In this document: positions 44,422-55,252 of the stretch, in pieces | Layout: each line of letters opens with the position of its first letter | How positions within the stretch are numbered: the stretch's first letter is position 1 | From: Podospora comata | Taxonomy: Eukaryota; Ascomycota; Sordariomycetes; Sordariales; Podosporaceae | Assembly: GCA_017354895.1 (NCBI GenBank) | Contig: CP071499.1 | Location: 2,418,001 to 2,482,000 of the forward strand | Direction: 5' to 3' | Length of the DNA: 64,000 bases | Program-made: the position numbers and the translations under genes | The notes under the pieces: generated by a model | What the model saw: only the letters and a program-made list of their open reading frames with translations | Told to the model about the DNA's origin: nothing | Database searches by the model: none

Positions 44422-46514
44422 GGCAGTGGTTGATGATATTTCTACTGAGTTACACGTAGCTGGTAGCCTGGCATGGGGAAAATAAATGGTATAAAGACAC
44501 TGGAAACTGACTGCCTTCTTAGGTCTTGAGGCTTTCAGGACATGAAGTTGGCAGCGGGAAATCAGGTACCAAGTACTTTCCAGTCCTCTCTTGTGGCAGT
44601 GACACGCTGTTGGCAAAAGTTCAGGCACATGAAGTAAGTGGGTAGCAAATCAAGACATTCCGTCATCAAGACCTTCTATTTCGACATTATCATATACTTC
44701 ACCTCACCTCACTAACAGAAACCATCAAATTCCCCAAACTACCAAGGACAAGAAATCTCGTTCTCAATCACAAGATTTAATCCCCGTCACCTCTCAGGTC
44801 ATAGTTTAAGCTCCACGGAACTCCGGTCAAGACAACGCCTCTTTACGGCCCTACAGACCCAGCCAGCTGCCAACCCGAGCCACCGCCAGTACGTCAGGAC
44901 CCAACATAGACAGAGACTATTTGACTTGAAATTCGGGCACACCCATCTGTGGCGTGCGTAGTATAGCGGTATTACATTCTGCTCGCCAAGCGAAGGACTC
45001 AGGTTTGAATCCTGACCACTCACCACAATAGCGTATTTGGCTTCCAGCGTTTGCATTTTTTTTGGACTTAGAAATGTCTATGGCAATTCTTTTTCTTTTC
45101 ACCGCCAGGTTCCATTTTCTGTTGCAGTTACAATTGATCCATGGAGGTAATTGAGGGTTAGGAGCATGAAGACACAGACATGTAGCGTTTCTTGACCAGG
45201 TACCTAATGATGTTTAACATCAAAGGCACAGTGACTATATTACTGAATCCCAATGAATAGTTTCTTTCCTTCAATTTGAACTTTACACCAGACTCTCAGG
45301 AGGAGGCCATCATTGTGAGAATAACAAAGGGTTATTCACAAGACATTGAAATTCATGATATATTACTGGCAGCGGTGTCAACCATCGAGAAAAACATCAC
45401 GATTAGCAAACACTTCAACAGAAGAAGACTTATCCTTCTATCTGAAGATTGCCAAGTTTGCCATCCTTTTGTTTTTCAGTTCTTAAAACAACCGTATATG
45501 CTACAGGAAAATAATCGCTCTACCCACGAGATACTTACACACGAAACCACCTGCCTAACCCCAACGCCACGGATTTGACTATGCTTTATCTTGTTCTGCA
45601 GGTCTGACATCAACTCAGATGTTTTTCCCAATCTCCTAGGTATTTACACGATATAGAACCAAAACCTGTACTGTCTGTTCCTTTCCCTCACTGGACGACG
45701 ACAAGTCTTCATCACCCTCTGGTCCATTTGTCTGAACTCTTCAAAAAGTTCGGACTTGCTTCACATCTACACCCGCATGTAGCGCTTTGGGGGCGATGGG
45801 GGAGGCTGGCCGTTTTGCAATGGACAATCCAGCGTCGGTGACTGGAAAGGTGGAGCGTTGTCGCGCTTTCTTGGGTGCTACCGGGGCAGAGCATGGCTGT
45901 AGGTGACTTGAAGAACAGGTCCGGAGACATGCCTCAGTGTAGTCCTTGTGGTCGTCCTCATCTCCACTGGGTGATTCGCCGATGAAACTGGCTCGCTGAG
46001 TTTGCCACCAAACCGTCTTGGGTTTGCCACCGAGGTCTGTGAATAGAGTCCGGTTTGGGAGAAGTCCTCAAAGGCAGTGAGGTTGGTAAGAAAGAGGCAG
46101 AAAGGGAGGGCCTCTATTAGGATCGAATGTAAAGCGCCCAAGCCACCTAAAAAGGTATCATGAACAGGCGGGGCTGGTATGCTCAGCGCCGTGGGCAGGA
46201 CACTCTTGAATATGTACAGACGAGTAGTTTATCGCGAGGGCATGGGTGTTATGTGAGGTAAGGTTGATTGAAATCTTTTTTTCGTGTAGAGGTATTGTGG
46301 CATGAGTATATATAACATGGTGTCTTGCAGAAGATAGAGAGAAACATTGGAAGGATCCTTGATAGTTTTATACCCAAAGGTCGAAGAGCTTGCACCACGT
46401 AACTTCTCGTCACGACACCATTCCTTCGCGATGACGATAATGAGGAGCCAGAACGTGATAGAAAGTGGCCCAACAAGAATCATTGCTGTATTGGATTGAG
46501 TAACATCTTCCAGT
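44422..46514. other. Gene-poor stretch with a tRNA-like element
   Basis: Besides the tRNA-like sequence at 44952-45025, an AT-rich area at 45270-45560 carries a roughly 100-codon open frame without ATG (NFTPDSQEEAIIVRITKGYS at its start) that looks more protein-like than its neighbours but matches nothing I know. Near 45880-46140 (minus) another ATG-less frame is seen. Both may be relics. Confidence 0.3.
44952..45025 (+). pseudogene. tRNA-Gly-like sequence or SINE head (anticodon-loop GCC)
   Basis: An A box (TAGTATAGCGG) and a B box (GGTTTGAATCC) fit Pol III consensus, spaced as in tRNA genes. The T arm is a perfect 5-bp stem TCAGG/CCTGA with a 7-base loop. The anticodon loop TCGCCAA would give GCC (glycine), but position 33 is C instead of T, the anticodon stem has a mismatch, and the acceptor halves do not pair well. 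This is therefore a decayed tRNA or tRNA-derived SINE rather than a working tRNA. Confidence 0.45.
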
Positions 46515-47695
46515 CTATCCCCGACCCAGATACCCATCCTCAAATGCTGTGCCTTGTCAGTCACATTTTCATCATCGACACAGAGAACAAAAGACTCACC
46601 ACCTGGGAGCCCAGCCGCAGCGTACATGACCAACGAAATTGGTTTCAAATCCTCATCTGTCGAACCCTCCAAGTATCGCTGCCAAAACTCCAGCACCCCC
46701 TTCACACTCTCCTTCAGCTCCGCATCAGCTCCGCACCCATAACACCTCAACCCCAAACAGGCTCCAAACTCCCGGAAAGCCAACCTCCTATTCGCGTCCC
46801 TGCTAGCGACCCCCCTCTTCCCATCCAGGAGTATCTTCCCCACCTCCAAACTCTGACTACCCAAAGTCCTGGCCCAATCCTCATCACGGAAGAAATGGCA
46901 TATCCACAACCCCATCCCCAAGTCCAAACAGTCATTACTCACCCTCATCTTCCCCTCCCTCCCCATCAAAAGCCGGTAATCCGCAATCTCTGACACCAAA
47001 TCCCCCGGTGGGCCATGCATGTACTCGGCCGTTCTCTGCAAAAGCCTATAAACGACAAACCCCGTCGCGGCATCAAGATGTCCCTCCGTGGGAACCAACA
47101 CCCGCGACATATCAGTAGACATCTTCCACACCATCCTCTCTGCATGATGATTGCTCCTGTTCCTGACGATAAACTTGTTGTGCACCGCCTTGGCAAGCTG
47201 AACAGCCAGTAAACTCCACTGTTTCTCCCCCGTCGCCAAGGCCAGCCTGTTGAGCGCAAACATCCATAATGTCAGGTAGTGGTGATACTGCCCGTCGCCA
47301 TCACGTGGGTCTTCTTCCTCAGAGTGGAGTTTTCCTATCCGAAGACCGCCCTTTAAAGGTTCTGCGTCTGTAGCACCGGGGAGACGGGAGGATAGGTCCC
47401 GGGTGCGGCCTAGGGTTTCGTGGACGGTGGTGACGAGTCTTTTGGCGAGGGTTAGGTAAGGAGGACAAGAGAGCTCTTTGGACAAGGTGATGAAGTTGAC
47501 TACGCCAAAGGCATCGGTCCAGAGGTAACGGCCTAGGTGACCGGCTGCGCCCGGGAAGGAGGGGGGCGTCCACGACAAGGCGGAAGCTTCTGGGTCCGGG
47601 GAGGAGAGGATGTTGTCAAAGGGGCCGTAGACTATGGAGAGGGCTTCTTTGAAGCGGCGGATGCGCTCATTGGGGGTTGGGATGGGCATTGTCAT
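46515..47695 (-). CDS. Six-hairpin (alpha/alpha barrel)-like protein of unknown function
   Basis: Two exons, 47695-46600 and 46546-46515, encode 375 residues. The frame runs on past 46600, but a GTGAGT donor, a GTGACTGAC branch region and a CACAG acceptor give a short last exon that ends LPGAFEDGYLGRG, which fits the family better than the read-through. The start is the ATG of MTMPIPTPNERIRRFKEAL. Recognisable blocks are YLWTDAFGVVNF, RLPGATDAEPLKGGLRIGK, DGDGQYHHYLTLWMFALNRL, RMVWKMSTDMSR, CLDLGMGLWICHFF and RRLAFREFGACLGL. Such proteins occur in fungi and bacteria and look like glycosidase-type six-hairpin folds; no reaction is established to my knowledge. Soluble, without signal peptide. 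Confidence 0.7.
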
Positions 47696-48702
47696 GGTGG
47701 GCCTTTTGCTGTTGGGGTGAGACTTGGAAATGTGATGTCTGGGAATGAGAATATGGCGTTTCGACACTGAGTTTGGTGGTGATAGTTCTCGAGATGGAAG
47801 AAAAACCGTTCATCCACTTGGATTTCCAGATAGAGGGAACACAACGTCACAGTATCTCTACCTAGAAAAAGTGGCTCGGAGAGGTCGGTTCAGACTGGGC
47901 CCTGGGACTCAAGTTAGATGACCAGTATACGATAATTGCACGGATAGAGCCGAGTGATCATCCTGTTGAAGAGGAAAATGGTGTGTTTGAAAGGGGTTGG
48001 TTGCTGTGAGGGCAGGGACCATCTTGCAGCCATCTCAACGGAAGCCAGAGCATCGTGAACGTCAACGGAGTCTGAGAGGTCTGCTTGTGCGCTGGATCGG
48101 ACCCCCACATGTCGTCACTCATCTGTCGTTGTCGTTGAAGAAAGCATTGACCCAAGCTCAAAGAGTGCCAAGGGAAAGCCAAGATGGGAGCCGAGTTGGA
48201 GATGGGACTAGTCTTTATTTGTACTAGTCATCAAAGTGGAGGTCTCATTGGTCGATCGCTGCCCCACTGCCAGGTGCTACCCCGCGCAGGATGCCTGAAC
48301 ATTCGAGGGGCTTCTGGGGCCAGGATTCTCGAGAGCTCTGGCAGGCTCTCGCAGCTTCCTGTGCCATCATACCACATCTCGCTGCTTCGCCCTCGGGCAC
48401 CAAGTGCTTACTTACACTTCTCCCAGTCTCTCCACTCGCTGCCCAAGATAAATTCTTCGCCTGTGGTGTTACCTCTCTTCTTTGTTCCCTCCATTGACTG
48501 AACCAAAACAAACAACAAACTGTTGACAACGATACCCATAACAACCAACAAAATCATCTGCTACTATTTTCAGCAGCACAACGATTTGAAGCCTGACGTC
48601 ACACTCCAAGCTTCACCACATCGTCTGCCTCATATAATATCACCACTTCGAACAACCACCACTCAGTTCCCGAGACGCTCAGTCTCGAAAGCCTAATTCA
48701 CA
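47696..48702. promoter_or_regulatory. Upstream region of the Hsp98/Hsp104 gene
   Basis: About 1 kb of divergent promoter. A TATA-like CATATAATAT lies at 48631-48640, 63 bases before the ATG. One stress-response element AGGGG is at 48306-48310, and TTC/GAA half-sites cluster at 48301-48333 (TTCGAG, CTTCTGG, ATTCTCGAGAG). These are weak, spaced matches to a heat-shock element, not a perfect array. Confidence 0.35.
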
Positions 48703-51483
48703 ATGAACTCGAAAATGGAGTTTACCGACCGAGCCAAGAAGGCGTTGGAGGACGCCATGGTCCTCGCCGAACAGTACGCACACTCACAGCTGCTGCCAGT
48801 ACACTTGGCAGTCGCCCTACTCGATCCCCTCCCCGACCAGAGCAAAGATCTTCAGAACGCACCACCAGGGACGACACAAACCCTCCTACGACAAGTCGTT
48901 GAGCGCGCCCATGGCGATCCCCAGCTCTTCGACCGTGCTCTCAAGAAGATGCTCGTCCGCCTGCCGAGCCAAGACCCCCCACCAGAGTCGGTCTCGATGG
49001 CGCCCTCGTTCAACAATGTCCTTCGCAAGGCCATGGAGCTGCAAAAGGTGCAGAAGGATACCTACATAGCGGTAGACCATCTCATCCAAGCCCTCTCAGA
49101 AGATGTGTCGATCCAGGGTGCCCTCAAGGAGGCCAACATCCCCAAGCCAAAATTAGTGCAGGAGGCTGTGCAGCAAATCCGCGGCACCAAGCGTGTCGAC
49201 TCTCGCAATGCCGACACAGAGCAGGAGAACGAGAATCTCGCCAAATTCACCATCGACATGACCGCCATGGCCAGAGAGGGTAAGATTGATCCCGTCATTG
49301 GCCGTGAGGAAGAGATCCGCCGCGTCGTCCGCATTCTTTCTCGGCGCACAAAGAACAACCCGGTGCTCATCGGTGAGCCCGGTGTGGGTAAGACGACCGT
49401 CGTCGAAGGTCTTGCCCAGCGGATTGTCAACAATGATGTCCCCGACAACCTTGCGGCCTGCAAGCTGCTCTCTCTGGATGTCGGTGCGCTGGTCGCAGGT
49501 AGCAAGTACAGAGGCGAGTTCGAGGAGCGTATGAAGGGTGTTTTGAAGGAAATTCAAGAGTCTAAGGAGATGATTGTCCTGTTTGTCGACGAGATCCACC
49601 TTCTCATGGGTGCTGGTTCATCTGGCGAGGGTGGCATGGATGCCGCCAACTTGCTCAAGCCCATGCTTGCCAGAGGCCAGCTTCACTGTATCGGCGCCAC
49701 CACCTTGGCTGAGTACCGCAAGTACATTGAGAAGGATGCCGCTTTCGAGCGTCGTTTCCAGCAAGTCCTGGTCAAGGAGCCGACCATTCCCGAGACCATT
49801 TCCATTCTCCGTGGTCTCAAGGAGAAGTACGAAGTCCACCACGGTGTCAACATTGCCGATGCCGCCATCGTGGCCTCCGCCAACCTAGCTGCTCGGTACC
49901 TCACATCTCGCAGACTCCCCGATTCGGCCGTTGATCTGATCGACGAGGCTGCCGCTGCAGTTCGCGTAGCCCGCGAGTCTCAGCCGGAAATTATCGACTC
50001 CCTTGAGCGCCGGCTACGCCAACTCAAGATTGAAATTCACGCTTTGTCTCGTGAGAAGGACGAGGCTTCCAAGACCCGACTCGCTCAGGCCCGCCAGGAT
50101 GCCGAGAACGTTGAGGAGGAGTTGAGACCACTTCGTGAGAAGTACGAGAGAGAGCGCCAGCGCGGTAAAGACATTCAGGAGGCCAAGTTGAAGTTGGAGG
50201 CTCTTCGTGTCAAGGCCGAGGATGCCAGCAGAGTGGGAGACCACAGCCGTGCTGCCGATCTTCAGTACTACGCCATCCCCGAGCAAGAGGCTGTCATCCG
50301 GCGCCTTGAGAAGGAGAAAGCTGCCGCTGACGCTGCCCTGAATGCCAACGGCGGTGACTCTGGAGGTTCCATGATCACCGATGTCGTCGGACCAGACCAA
50401 ATCAACGAAATCGTCGCCCGCTGGACCGGTATTCCCGTCACCCGCCTCAAGACCACCGAGCGGGAGAAGCTTCTGCACATGGAGAAGGCTCTCGGCAAGA
50501 TTGTCGTCGGTCAGAAAGAAGCTGTCCAGTCCGTGTCCAACGCCATCCGTCTGCAGCGCTCAGGTCTGGCCAACCCCAACCAGCCTCCTAGCTTCCTGTT
50601 CTGCGGTCCCTCCGGTACCGGTAAGACGCTTCTCACCAAGGCGCTTGCCGAGTTCCTGTTCGACGATCCGAAGTCAATGATCCGCTTCGATATGTCCGAG
50701 TACCAGGAGCGTCACTCCCTGAGCCGCATGATTGGTGCTCCTCCCGGCTACGTTGGTCACGACTCTGGTGGCCAGCTGACCGAGGCCCTTCGTCGCAAGC
50801 CCTTCTCCATCCTCCTCTTCGACGAGGTTGAGAAGGCTGCCAAGGAAGTTTTGACGGTTCTCCTTCAGCTCATGGACGATGGTCGCATCACCGACGGCCA
50901 AGGCCGTGTCGTTGATGCCAAGAACTGCATCGTTGTCATGACTTCTAACTTGGGTGCCGAGTACCTCGCTCGGCCCAACGGCAAGGACGGCAAGATTGAT
51001 CCCACCACTCGGGAGCTCGTCATGAATGCTCTCCGCAACTACTTCCTTCCCGAGTTCCTCAACCGTATCAACTCGATTGTCATCTTCAACCGTCTCACCC
51101 GCAAGGAGATTCGCCGCATTGTCGACCTGCGGATTAGCGAAATCCAGAAGCGTCTCAGCGACAACGACCGCAACGTCATCATCAAGGTGTCGGAGGCAGC
51201 CAAAGACAAGCTGGGTGCCCAGGGCTACTCGCCAGCCTATGGTGCCAGACCGCTGCAACGCCTGCTTGAGAAGGAGGTGCTCAACCGCATGGCTATCCTA
51301 ATCCTGCGCGGCAGTATTCGTGACGGGGAAGTCGCTCGTGTCGACCTGGTGGACAACAAGGTTACTGTTCTCCCCAACCACCAAGAGAGCGAGGCTTCTG
51401 ACGAGGAGATGATGATTGACTCGGATGATGCTCTGGATGAGATTGCCCCGGATTCGATGGATGAAGATCTCTACAATGACTAG
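48703..51483 (+). CDS. hsp98: ClpB/Hsp104-type disaggregase (Hsp98)
   Basis: One exon of 926 residues, the usual length; the lack of introns is typical of heat-shock genes that must be expressed when splicing fails. Order: Clp N domain (1-150), first AAA+ domain with Walker A GEPGVGKT (~224) and Walker [10 protein letters not shown] (~293), a coiled middle domain (~410-530, rich in Arg/Glu heptads), second AAA+ domain with Walker A GPSGTGKT (~635) and Walker [11 protein letters not shown] (~703), and sensor/C-terminal small domain. The tail is acidic and ends MDEDLYND, as in cytosolic Hsp104 rather than the mitochondrial Hsp78, and no presequence is present. It threads aggregated proteins through its hexamer pore with Hsp70/Hsp40. 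A downstream AATAAA lies at 51736-51741 by a perfect 6-bp hairpin. Confidence 0.96.
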   Translation: MNSKMEFTDRAKKALEDAMVLAEQYAHSQLLPVHLAVALLDPLPDQSKDLQNAPPGTTQTLLRQVVERAHGDPQLFDRALKKMLVRLPSQDPPPESVSMAPSFNNVLRKAMELQKVQKDTYIAVDHLIQALSEDVSIQGALKEANIPKPKLVQEAVQQIRGTKRVDSRNADTEQENENLAKFTIDMTAMAREGKIDPVIGREEEIRRVVRILSRRTKNNPVLIGEPGVGKTTVVEGLAQRIVNNDVPDNLAACKLLSLDVGALVAGSKYRGEFEERMKGVLKEIQESKEMIVLFVDEIHLLMGAGSSGEGGMDAANLLKPMLARGQLHCIGATTLAEYRKYIEKDAAFERRFQQVLVKEPTIPETISILRGLKEKYEVHHGVNIADAAIVASANLAARYLTSRRLPDSAVDLIDEAAAAVRVARESQPEIIDSLERRLRQLKIEIHALSREKDEASKTRLAQARQDAENVEEELRPLREKYERERQRGKDIQEAKLKLEALRVKAEDASRVGDHSRAADLQYYAIPEQEAVIRRLEKEKAAADAALNANGGDSGGSMITDVVGPDQINEIVARWTGIPVTRLKTTEREKLLHMEKALGKIVVGQKEAVQSVSNAIRLQRSGLANPNQPPSFLFCGPSGTGKTLLTKALAEFLFDDPKSMIRFDMSEYQERHSLSRMIGAPPGYVGHDSGGQLTEALRRKPFSILLFDEVEKAAKEVLTVLLQLMDDGRITDGQGRVVDAKNCIVVMTSNLGAEYLARPNGKDGKIDPTTRELVMNALRNYFLPEFLNRINSIVIFNRLTRKEIRRIVDLRISEIQKRLSDNDRNVIIKVSEAAKDKLGAQGYSPAYGARPLQRLLEKEVLNRMAILILRGSIRDGEVARVDLVDNKVTVLPNHQESEASDEEMMIDSDDALDEIAPDSMDEDLYND

Positions 51484-52156
51484 AGGTGTCGTTGAGATGC
51501 CAAGAAGAACGGGGACATTGAGAAGGAGAGTATTGATGACATTGATGTGGATGGAACAAAATTATGGCGATGATAATGACGGCGTTTTTGGAAGGGTTAT
51601 TCATGGAACAGGGAATTGTATGGCCAGAGCAAGGCCTAGGCTACGATAGGGAGGCATTTTGATGCATAGCATGTATTGCATAGTCTTATGGCACAACAAC
51701 AGAAGTGTAGTTAGTGTAACTATTGATCAGAGATCAATAAACTGTTGATATTGTACTTTCTTTGGTTCTTTCCGTCATGTGTGACGTGTGTGTTTTGATG
51801 TGTGTTTGACATGAAGTTTGGTCACGTCCCATTTACACGAGAATGTCGGAAAAAGCTCTACGGCGAATAATTTCTTGTCTATAAAATAGACACCCATTCA
51901 AAGTCATGAGGTTATTTCACTGAATGATGAACGAAGTGGCTCGGTGTGGGCCTCCTCTTCACCTTTCATACGAGCCGCTGATTGGTCACTCACCGCCCGC
52001 CGAATATTTTTGGAAGAACCTTGGAAGCTTGAACACCAAGTCCACCCAGACAGGTACCCAGCCATACCACCACCATCACCACCACCACCTCTCTGACTTC
52101 CTCGATCTTTTTTTTTAATTTCTGAAAGAACATCAACAACTCAAACAACCACCAAA
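51484..52156. other. Intergenic
   Basis: Contains the AATAAA and hairpin (TTGATC-AGA-GATCAA, 51723-51737) of the chaperone gene and a CACCAC-rich leader of tim8. Confidence 0.5.
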
Positions 52157-52497
52157 ATGTCCTCCTCCCTCGCCCTCGACCAAGCCGACATCGAGAAGCT
52201 CAACGACAAGGACAAGGCCGAGCTCCGCCAGTTCTTCGCCAACGAGGAGCAAAAGAGCAAGATCCAGAGCCGTATGCATTACCTCCCCCGAAAAATGAAG
52301 ATAGTGTTGCTAACTGTATAGAATCCCACGCCCTCACCTCCCTCTGCTGGAAAAAGTGCATGGCCTCCTCCTCCACCTTCAAGTCGGGTGCCCTCGACGG
52401 CACGGAAAAGGCCTGCCTCGCCAACTGCGTTGAGAGGTTCATGGACGTCAACATGGCTACTGTTAGGCAGCTGGCTGGCATGGGGGGACGTCACTAG
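52157..52497 (+). CDS. tim8: Mitochondrial intermembrane space chaperone Tim8
   Basis: Two exons, 52157-52271 and 52322-52497, give 96 residues. The 50-nt intron (GTATGC, GCTAAC branch, TATAG) splits a Gln codon, so KIQSQSHALTSL is continuous. The twin CX3C motif of small Tims is present, CWKKC then CLANC, separated by the usual ~15 residues. The segment preceding the first motif ([15 protein letters not shown]) and the following helix ending RQLAGM match Tim8 rather than Tim9/10/13. With Tim13 it escorts hydrophobic inner-membrane precursors across the intermembrane space; import depends on Mia40 oxidation of the four cysteines. Confidence 0.93.
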
Positions 52498-53028
52498 AAA
52501 CAGCAAGACTTCTTCTTTCGGAATGATTTGAAATCACCCAACCCCACCACGATCATGAATGAGGATTCGACAATGCGGAGATGGAGGACATGTTATGGTA
52601 CATGGGCAGACCAAGGGGTATAGAGTTTGAGACGTTGACTACGGGCAGCGTTGTATATCACATCTGGGCGAGAGGAAGCAGGGGAGCGGGCTGTACGATA
52701 GGAGATATTGTCCCCATATGGGAATGGGTGGTTACATATCATGCCAGACCTGATTGGAAAAGACGGCACCACATCGTGGATTGTACACTACTTGGAACTC
52801 TACGTATCACATAGCAACTGACACAAATTCGACATCACAACAGGACACAACCAAAGGACCAAAATGATATGCCCATCATCAACGAGGAATGGTCAATTGT
52901 TTTCATTGCCGGGTATCTGACGCCAATTGAAAAATGCAATCCCAATTCCCTTCTTCGTTGACAACACCATTTTTGTTAGTTTTTCTTTTTCATTCCCAGT
53001 CCCGATCCATCATCACACGACCGAACGT
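52498..53028. other. Intergenic between convergent genes
   Basis: 3' flanks of tim8 and the uL23 gene. No gene recognised. Confidence 0.45.
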
Positions 53029-53768
53029 TTAGACGAGGCCAAGCTTGGTGGCGGCAATGTCGAGGGCATCGACATCAGCAGTGAGGCGGGCGAAAGCCTT
53101 CTTGGAGCCGTCGGGGCGGATCAAGGTGTTGATCTTGACGGTGTCGATGTCGTAAAGCTTCTTAAGAGCCAGCTTAATCTGAGCCTTGTTGGCCTTGACA
53201 TCGACGATGAAGACGAGGGTGTTCTGCTCCTCGATCTTCTTAAGGGCACCCTCGGTATTGAGGGGGTGGATGATGACCTTGTGCTCATCGAGGCGGGGGG
53301 CGTGGGGGATCGACTTGCGGGGGTACTTGGGGGCGCGAGACAACTGGAGGGTCTTGGGGCGGTGGAAGGTGGTGCTGTAGCGGACCTTGGTCTTCTTGTG
53401 GGCGTGGACCTGGAGAGGGGGTTAGACTTCTGATCGTGAGGCCAAGGTTGGAGAGAAGAAGTAACATACACCCTTGAGGGCAGCCTGAGCAGCCTTCTTC
53501 GCCTGAGCACCCTTGCCAGCCTTGGAGGCACCGCCTGTATCGTGGGAGAGTCGAGTCAGTATAAAGCATTCGCCTGAACAAGGGGAGGACCGTCTTGTTC
53601 AAACTCGCAAAATCTGCTGCTGCTTTGATGCTTCACCTCGCCGCCATCATTTTGCGACATGGTCGGCGGCGAAGCTCCGCACTGAGCGACGGCCGAAATT
53701 GTTGTGTTTGTATCAATCCATTTCCTGGAGGATTCTCAAGTACCTTTCTTAACGTCCTTGGGAGCCAT
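53029..53768 (-). CDS. rpl25: 60S ribosomal protein uL23 (L25/L23a)
   Basis: Three exons, 53768-53744, 53534-53470 and 53409-53029, encode 156 residues. The first exon holds only MAPKDVKK and a split Gly codon; intron 1 (209 nt) is long and typical in position for ribosomal protein genes. Exon 2 is Lys/Ala-rich ([18 protein letters not shown]), the eukaryote-specific extension that serves as nuclear import signal. Exon 3 carries the uL23 core: [48 protein letters not shown] and [19 protein letters not shown], ending KLGLV. uL23 lies at the peptide exit tunnel and contacts SRP and nascent-chain factors. It shares a 326-base intergenic region with the divergent rRNA methyltransferase gene. Confidence 0.95.
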
Positions 53769-54094
53769 TTTTGCTGTTTGTCGGCACTGGGCGAAGTTGT
53801 CGTCTAGTCGGTCGTGGATGGGGAAGGGAAAAAAAGTTGGCGGAATTTCGTTAAAACGATTTAACAGAATGTGTGTGCGGAGACCTGTGGCTGGTTGGTT
53901 GTGGCTCCTGCCCCGCTCTTTTGGGAGAGGAAGAATGGGTGATTGGCTAAGCCCCGGACCTGGAGCTCCCGATAAGATAAGCAGTTTGATGAGCTTTGGG
54001 AGCTTTCGAAAAATTACCCACGAATCCACCTCGTCTTCCCAACTTTAGTTCCCTCGAGGAACGGTGCAACAATCATGCAGTCCGCTTGCATGCC
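53769..54094. promoter_or_regulatory. Bidirectional promoter of rpl25 and bmt2
   Basis: 326 bases between two divergent start codons, one for a ribosomal protein and one for an enzyme that modifies the same subunit's rRNA. The centre holds a TAGTCGGTCG patch and a T-rich tract (AAAAAAGTTGGCGGAATTTCG). Shared control is inferred. Confidence 0.5.
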
Positions 54095-54961
54095 ATGGCG
54101 CTCAAGAAGAAACGTCCGCAAAAGAGCTTAGCCGCTGGTCGGCCGCCCATTCTTCAACGCCAACCAAAATCCATCACCAGAAAGTCGACAAAAGCTCTCA
54201 TCAACAAGCACCATCTCCTCGAGAAGAGAAAGAAGCAGGCGCTTGCCAAGGGTGATGATGCAGGTGTCGCCGCGATCGATGCAGAGATTCAAGCTCTAGG
54301 TGGCCTCGAGGCATATCAGAAGGCCAGTCTTCAAGGCCAGAGGGAGGACCGCGGCGGTGACAGCTCGAGGGTTCTGATGGAATGGCTGCAGCCATGCCTC
54401 ACGTCTCATAAAGAGGGATCGGGTCGGATGCTCAAGATGCTCGAGGTTGGCGCGCTCAGCACACAGAATGCTTGCTCTCAGAGCGGCTACTTTGACATTA
54501 CTCGTATCGATTTGAACAGTCAAGGCGAAGGGATTCTGCAACAGGATTTCATGGAACGGCCTTTGCCCAAGGATGACACGGAGCGATTCGATATCATCAG
54601 CCTGTCACTCGTTCTGAACTTTGTGCCGGATCCGAAAGGAAGAGGGGACATGCTCAAGCGAACGACGGAGTTTTTGCGCGCAGCCGGCAGATATCTCGAG
54701 GCTCCTTCACTGACGACCAACTTTCCGAGTCTCTTCCTGGTGCTCCCCGCGCCATGTGTCACGAACTCGCGGTATCTGGATGAAGAGAGGTTAGTTGGGA
54801 TTATGGCGTCGCTTGGGTACGCGAAGGTTGAGTCCAAGACGACTCAGCGACTGGTCTACTATCTTTGGAGGAGAGAAGGCAAAGGCATCGCTCGGCGTTT
54901 CCGAAAGGAAGAGAAACGGGCTGGCTCGACACGGAACAACTTTGCTGTTGTTCTGGGGTGA
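54095..54961 (+). CDS. bmt2: 25S rRNA adenine-N1 methyltransferase Bmt2
   Basis: One exon from the ATG at 54095 (MALKKKRPQKSLAAG) gives 288 residues; the frame stays open upstream, but this ATG begins the basic, nucleolar-type N-terminus. A helical region (KALINKHHLLEKRKKQALAK, then DAEIQALGGLEAYQKASL) is characteristic of Bmt2. The Rossmann part includes MLEVGALSTQNA (SAM-binding loop), ITRIDLNSQG and the motif block FDIISLSLVLNFVPDP, then NSRYLDEERLVGIMASLGY. In yeast Bmt2 makes one of two m1A marks in 25S rRNA. C-terminal RRFRKEEKR and NNFAVVL fit the family. Good length match (yeast about 310). Confidence 0.93.
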   Translation: MALKKKRPQKSLAAGRPPILQRQPKSITRKSTKALINKHHLLEKRKKQALAKGDDAGVAAIDAEIQALGGLEAYQKASLQGQREDRGGDSSRVLMEWLQPCLTSHKEGSGRMLKMLEVGALSTQNACSQSGYFDITRIDLNSQGEGILQQDFMERPLPKDDTERFDIISLSLVLNFVPDPKGRGDMLKRTTEFLRAAGRYLEAPSLTTNFPSLFLVLPAPCVTNSRYLDEERLVGIMASLGYAKVESKTTQRLVYYLWRREGKGIARRFRKEEKRAGSTRNNFAVVLG

Positions 54962-55252
54962 ATACTCTCCTGGTGTTGGTTTTGGCCAGTTCGCTGGCCG
55001 GGGTTGATCTTCCTCTTTGGAATGGGAGGTTGTGATGTCCCCATCATCCTCACCGTGGCAGGAGCCCAAGGCACTTGGCATCTGGGCAACTTGTGCATCA
55101 AGGTATGTTATGACTTTACATTTCACATGACTGGCGATGATGCTTTGCAACCTAAAGTATTTGCTACTTCAGAGCCTCCGGGCCATGAGACAAACTATTT
55201 CACCATGCACTGAGCCACTTCAGTTTACTAGAAGCATTTCTCACAAGTCCTG
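54962..55252. other. Short intergenic stretch
   Basis: 3' flank of bmt2; nothing recognised. Confidence 0.4.

Noticed and set aside
46229-46600. Continuation of the six-hairpin-like protein past 46600 with a hydrophobic end
   Set aside because: A good donor, branch point and acceptor give a short last exon that fits the family; the read-through part has no similarity.
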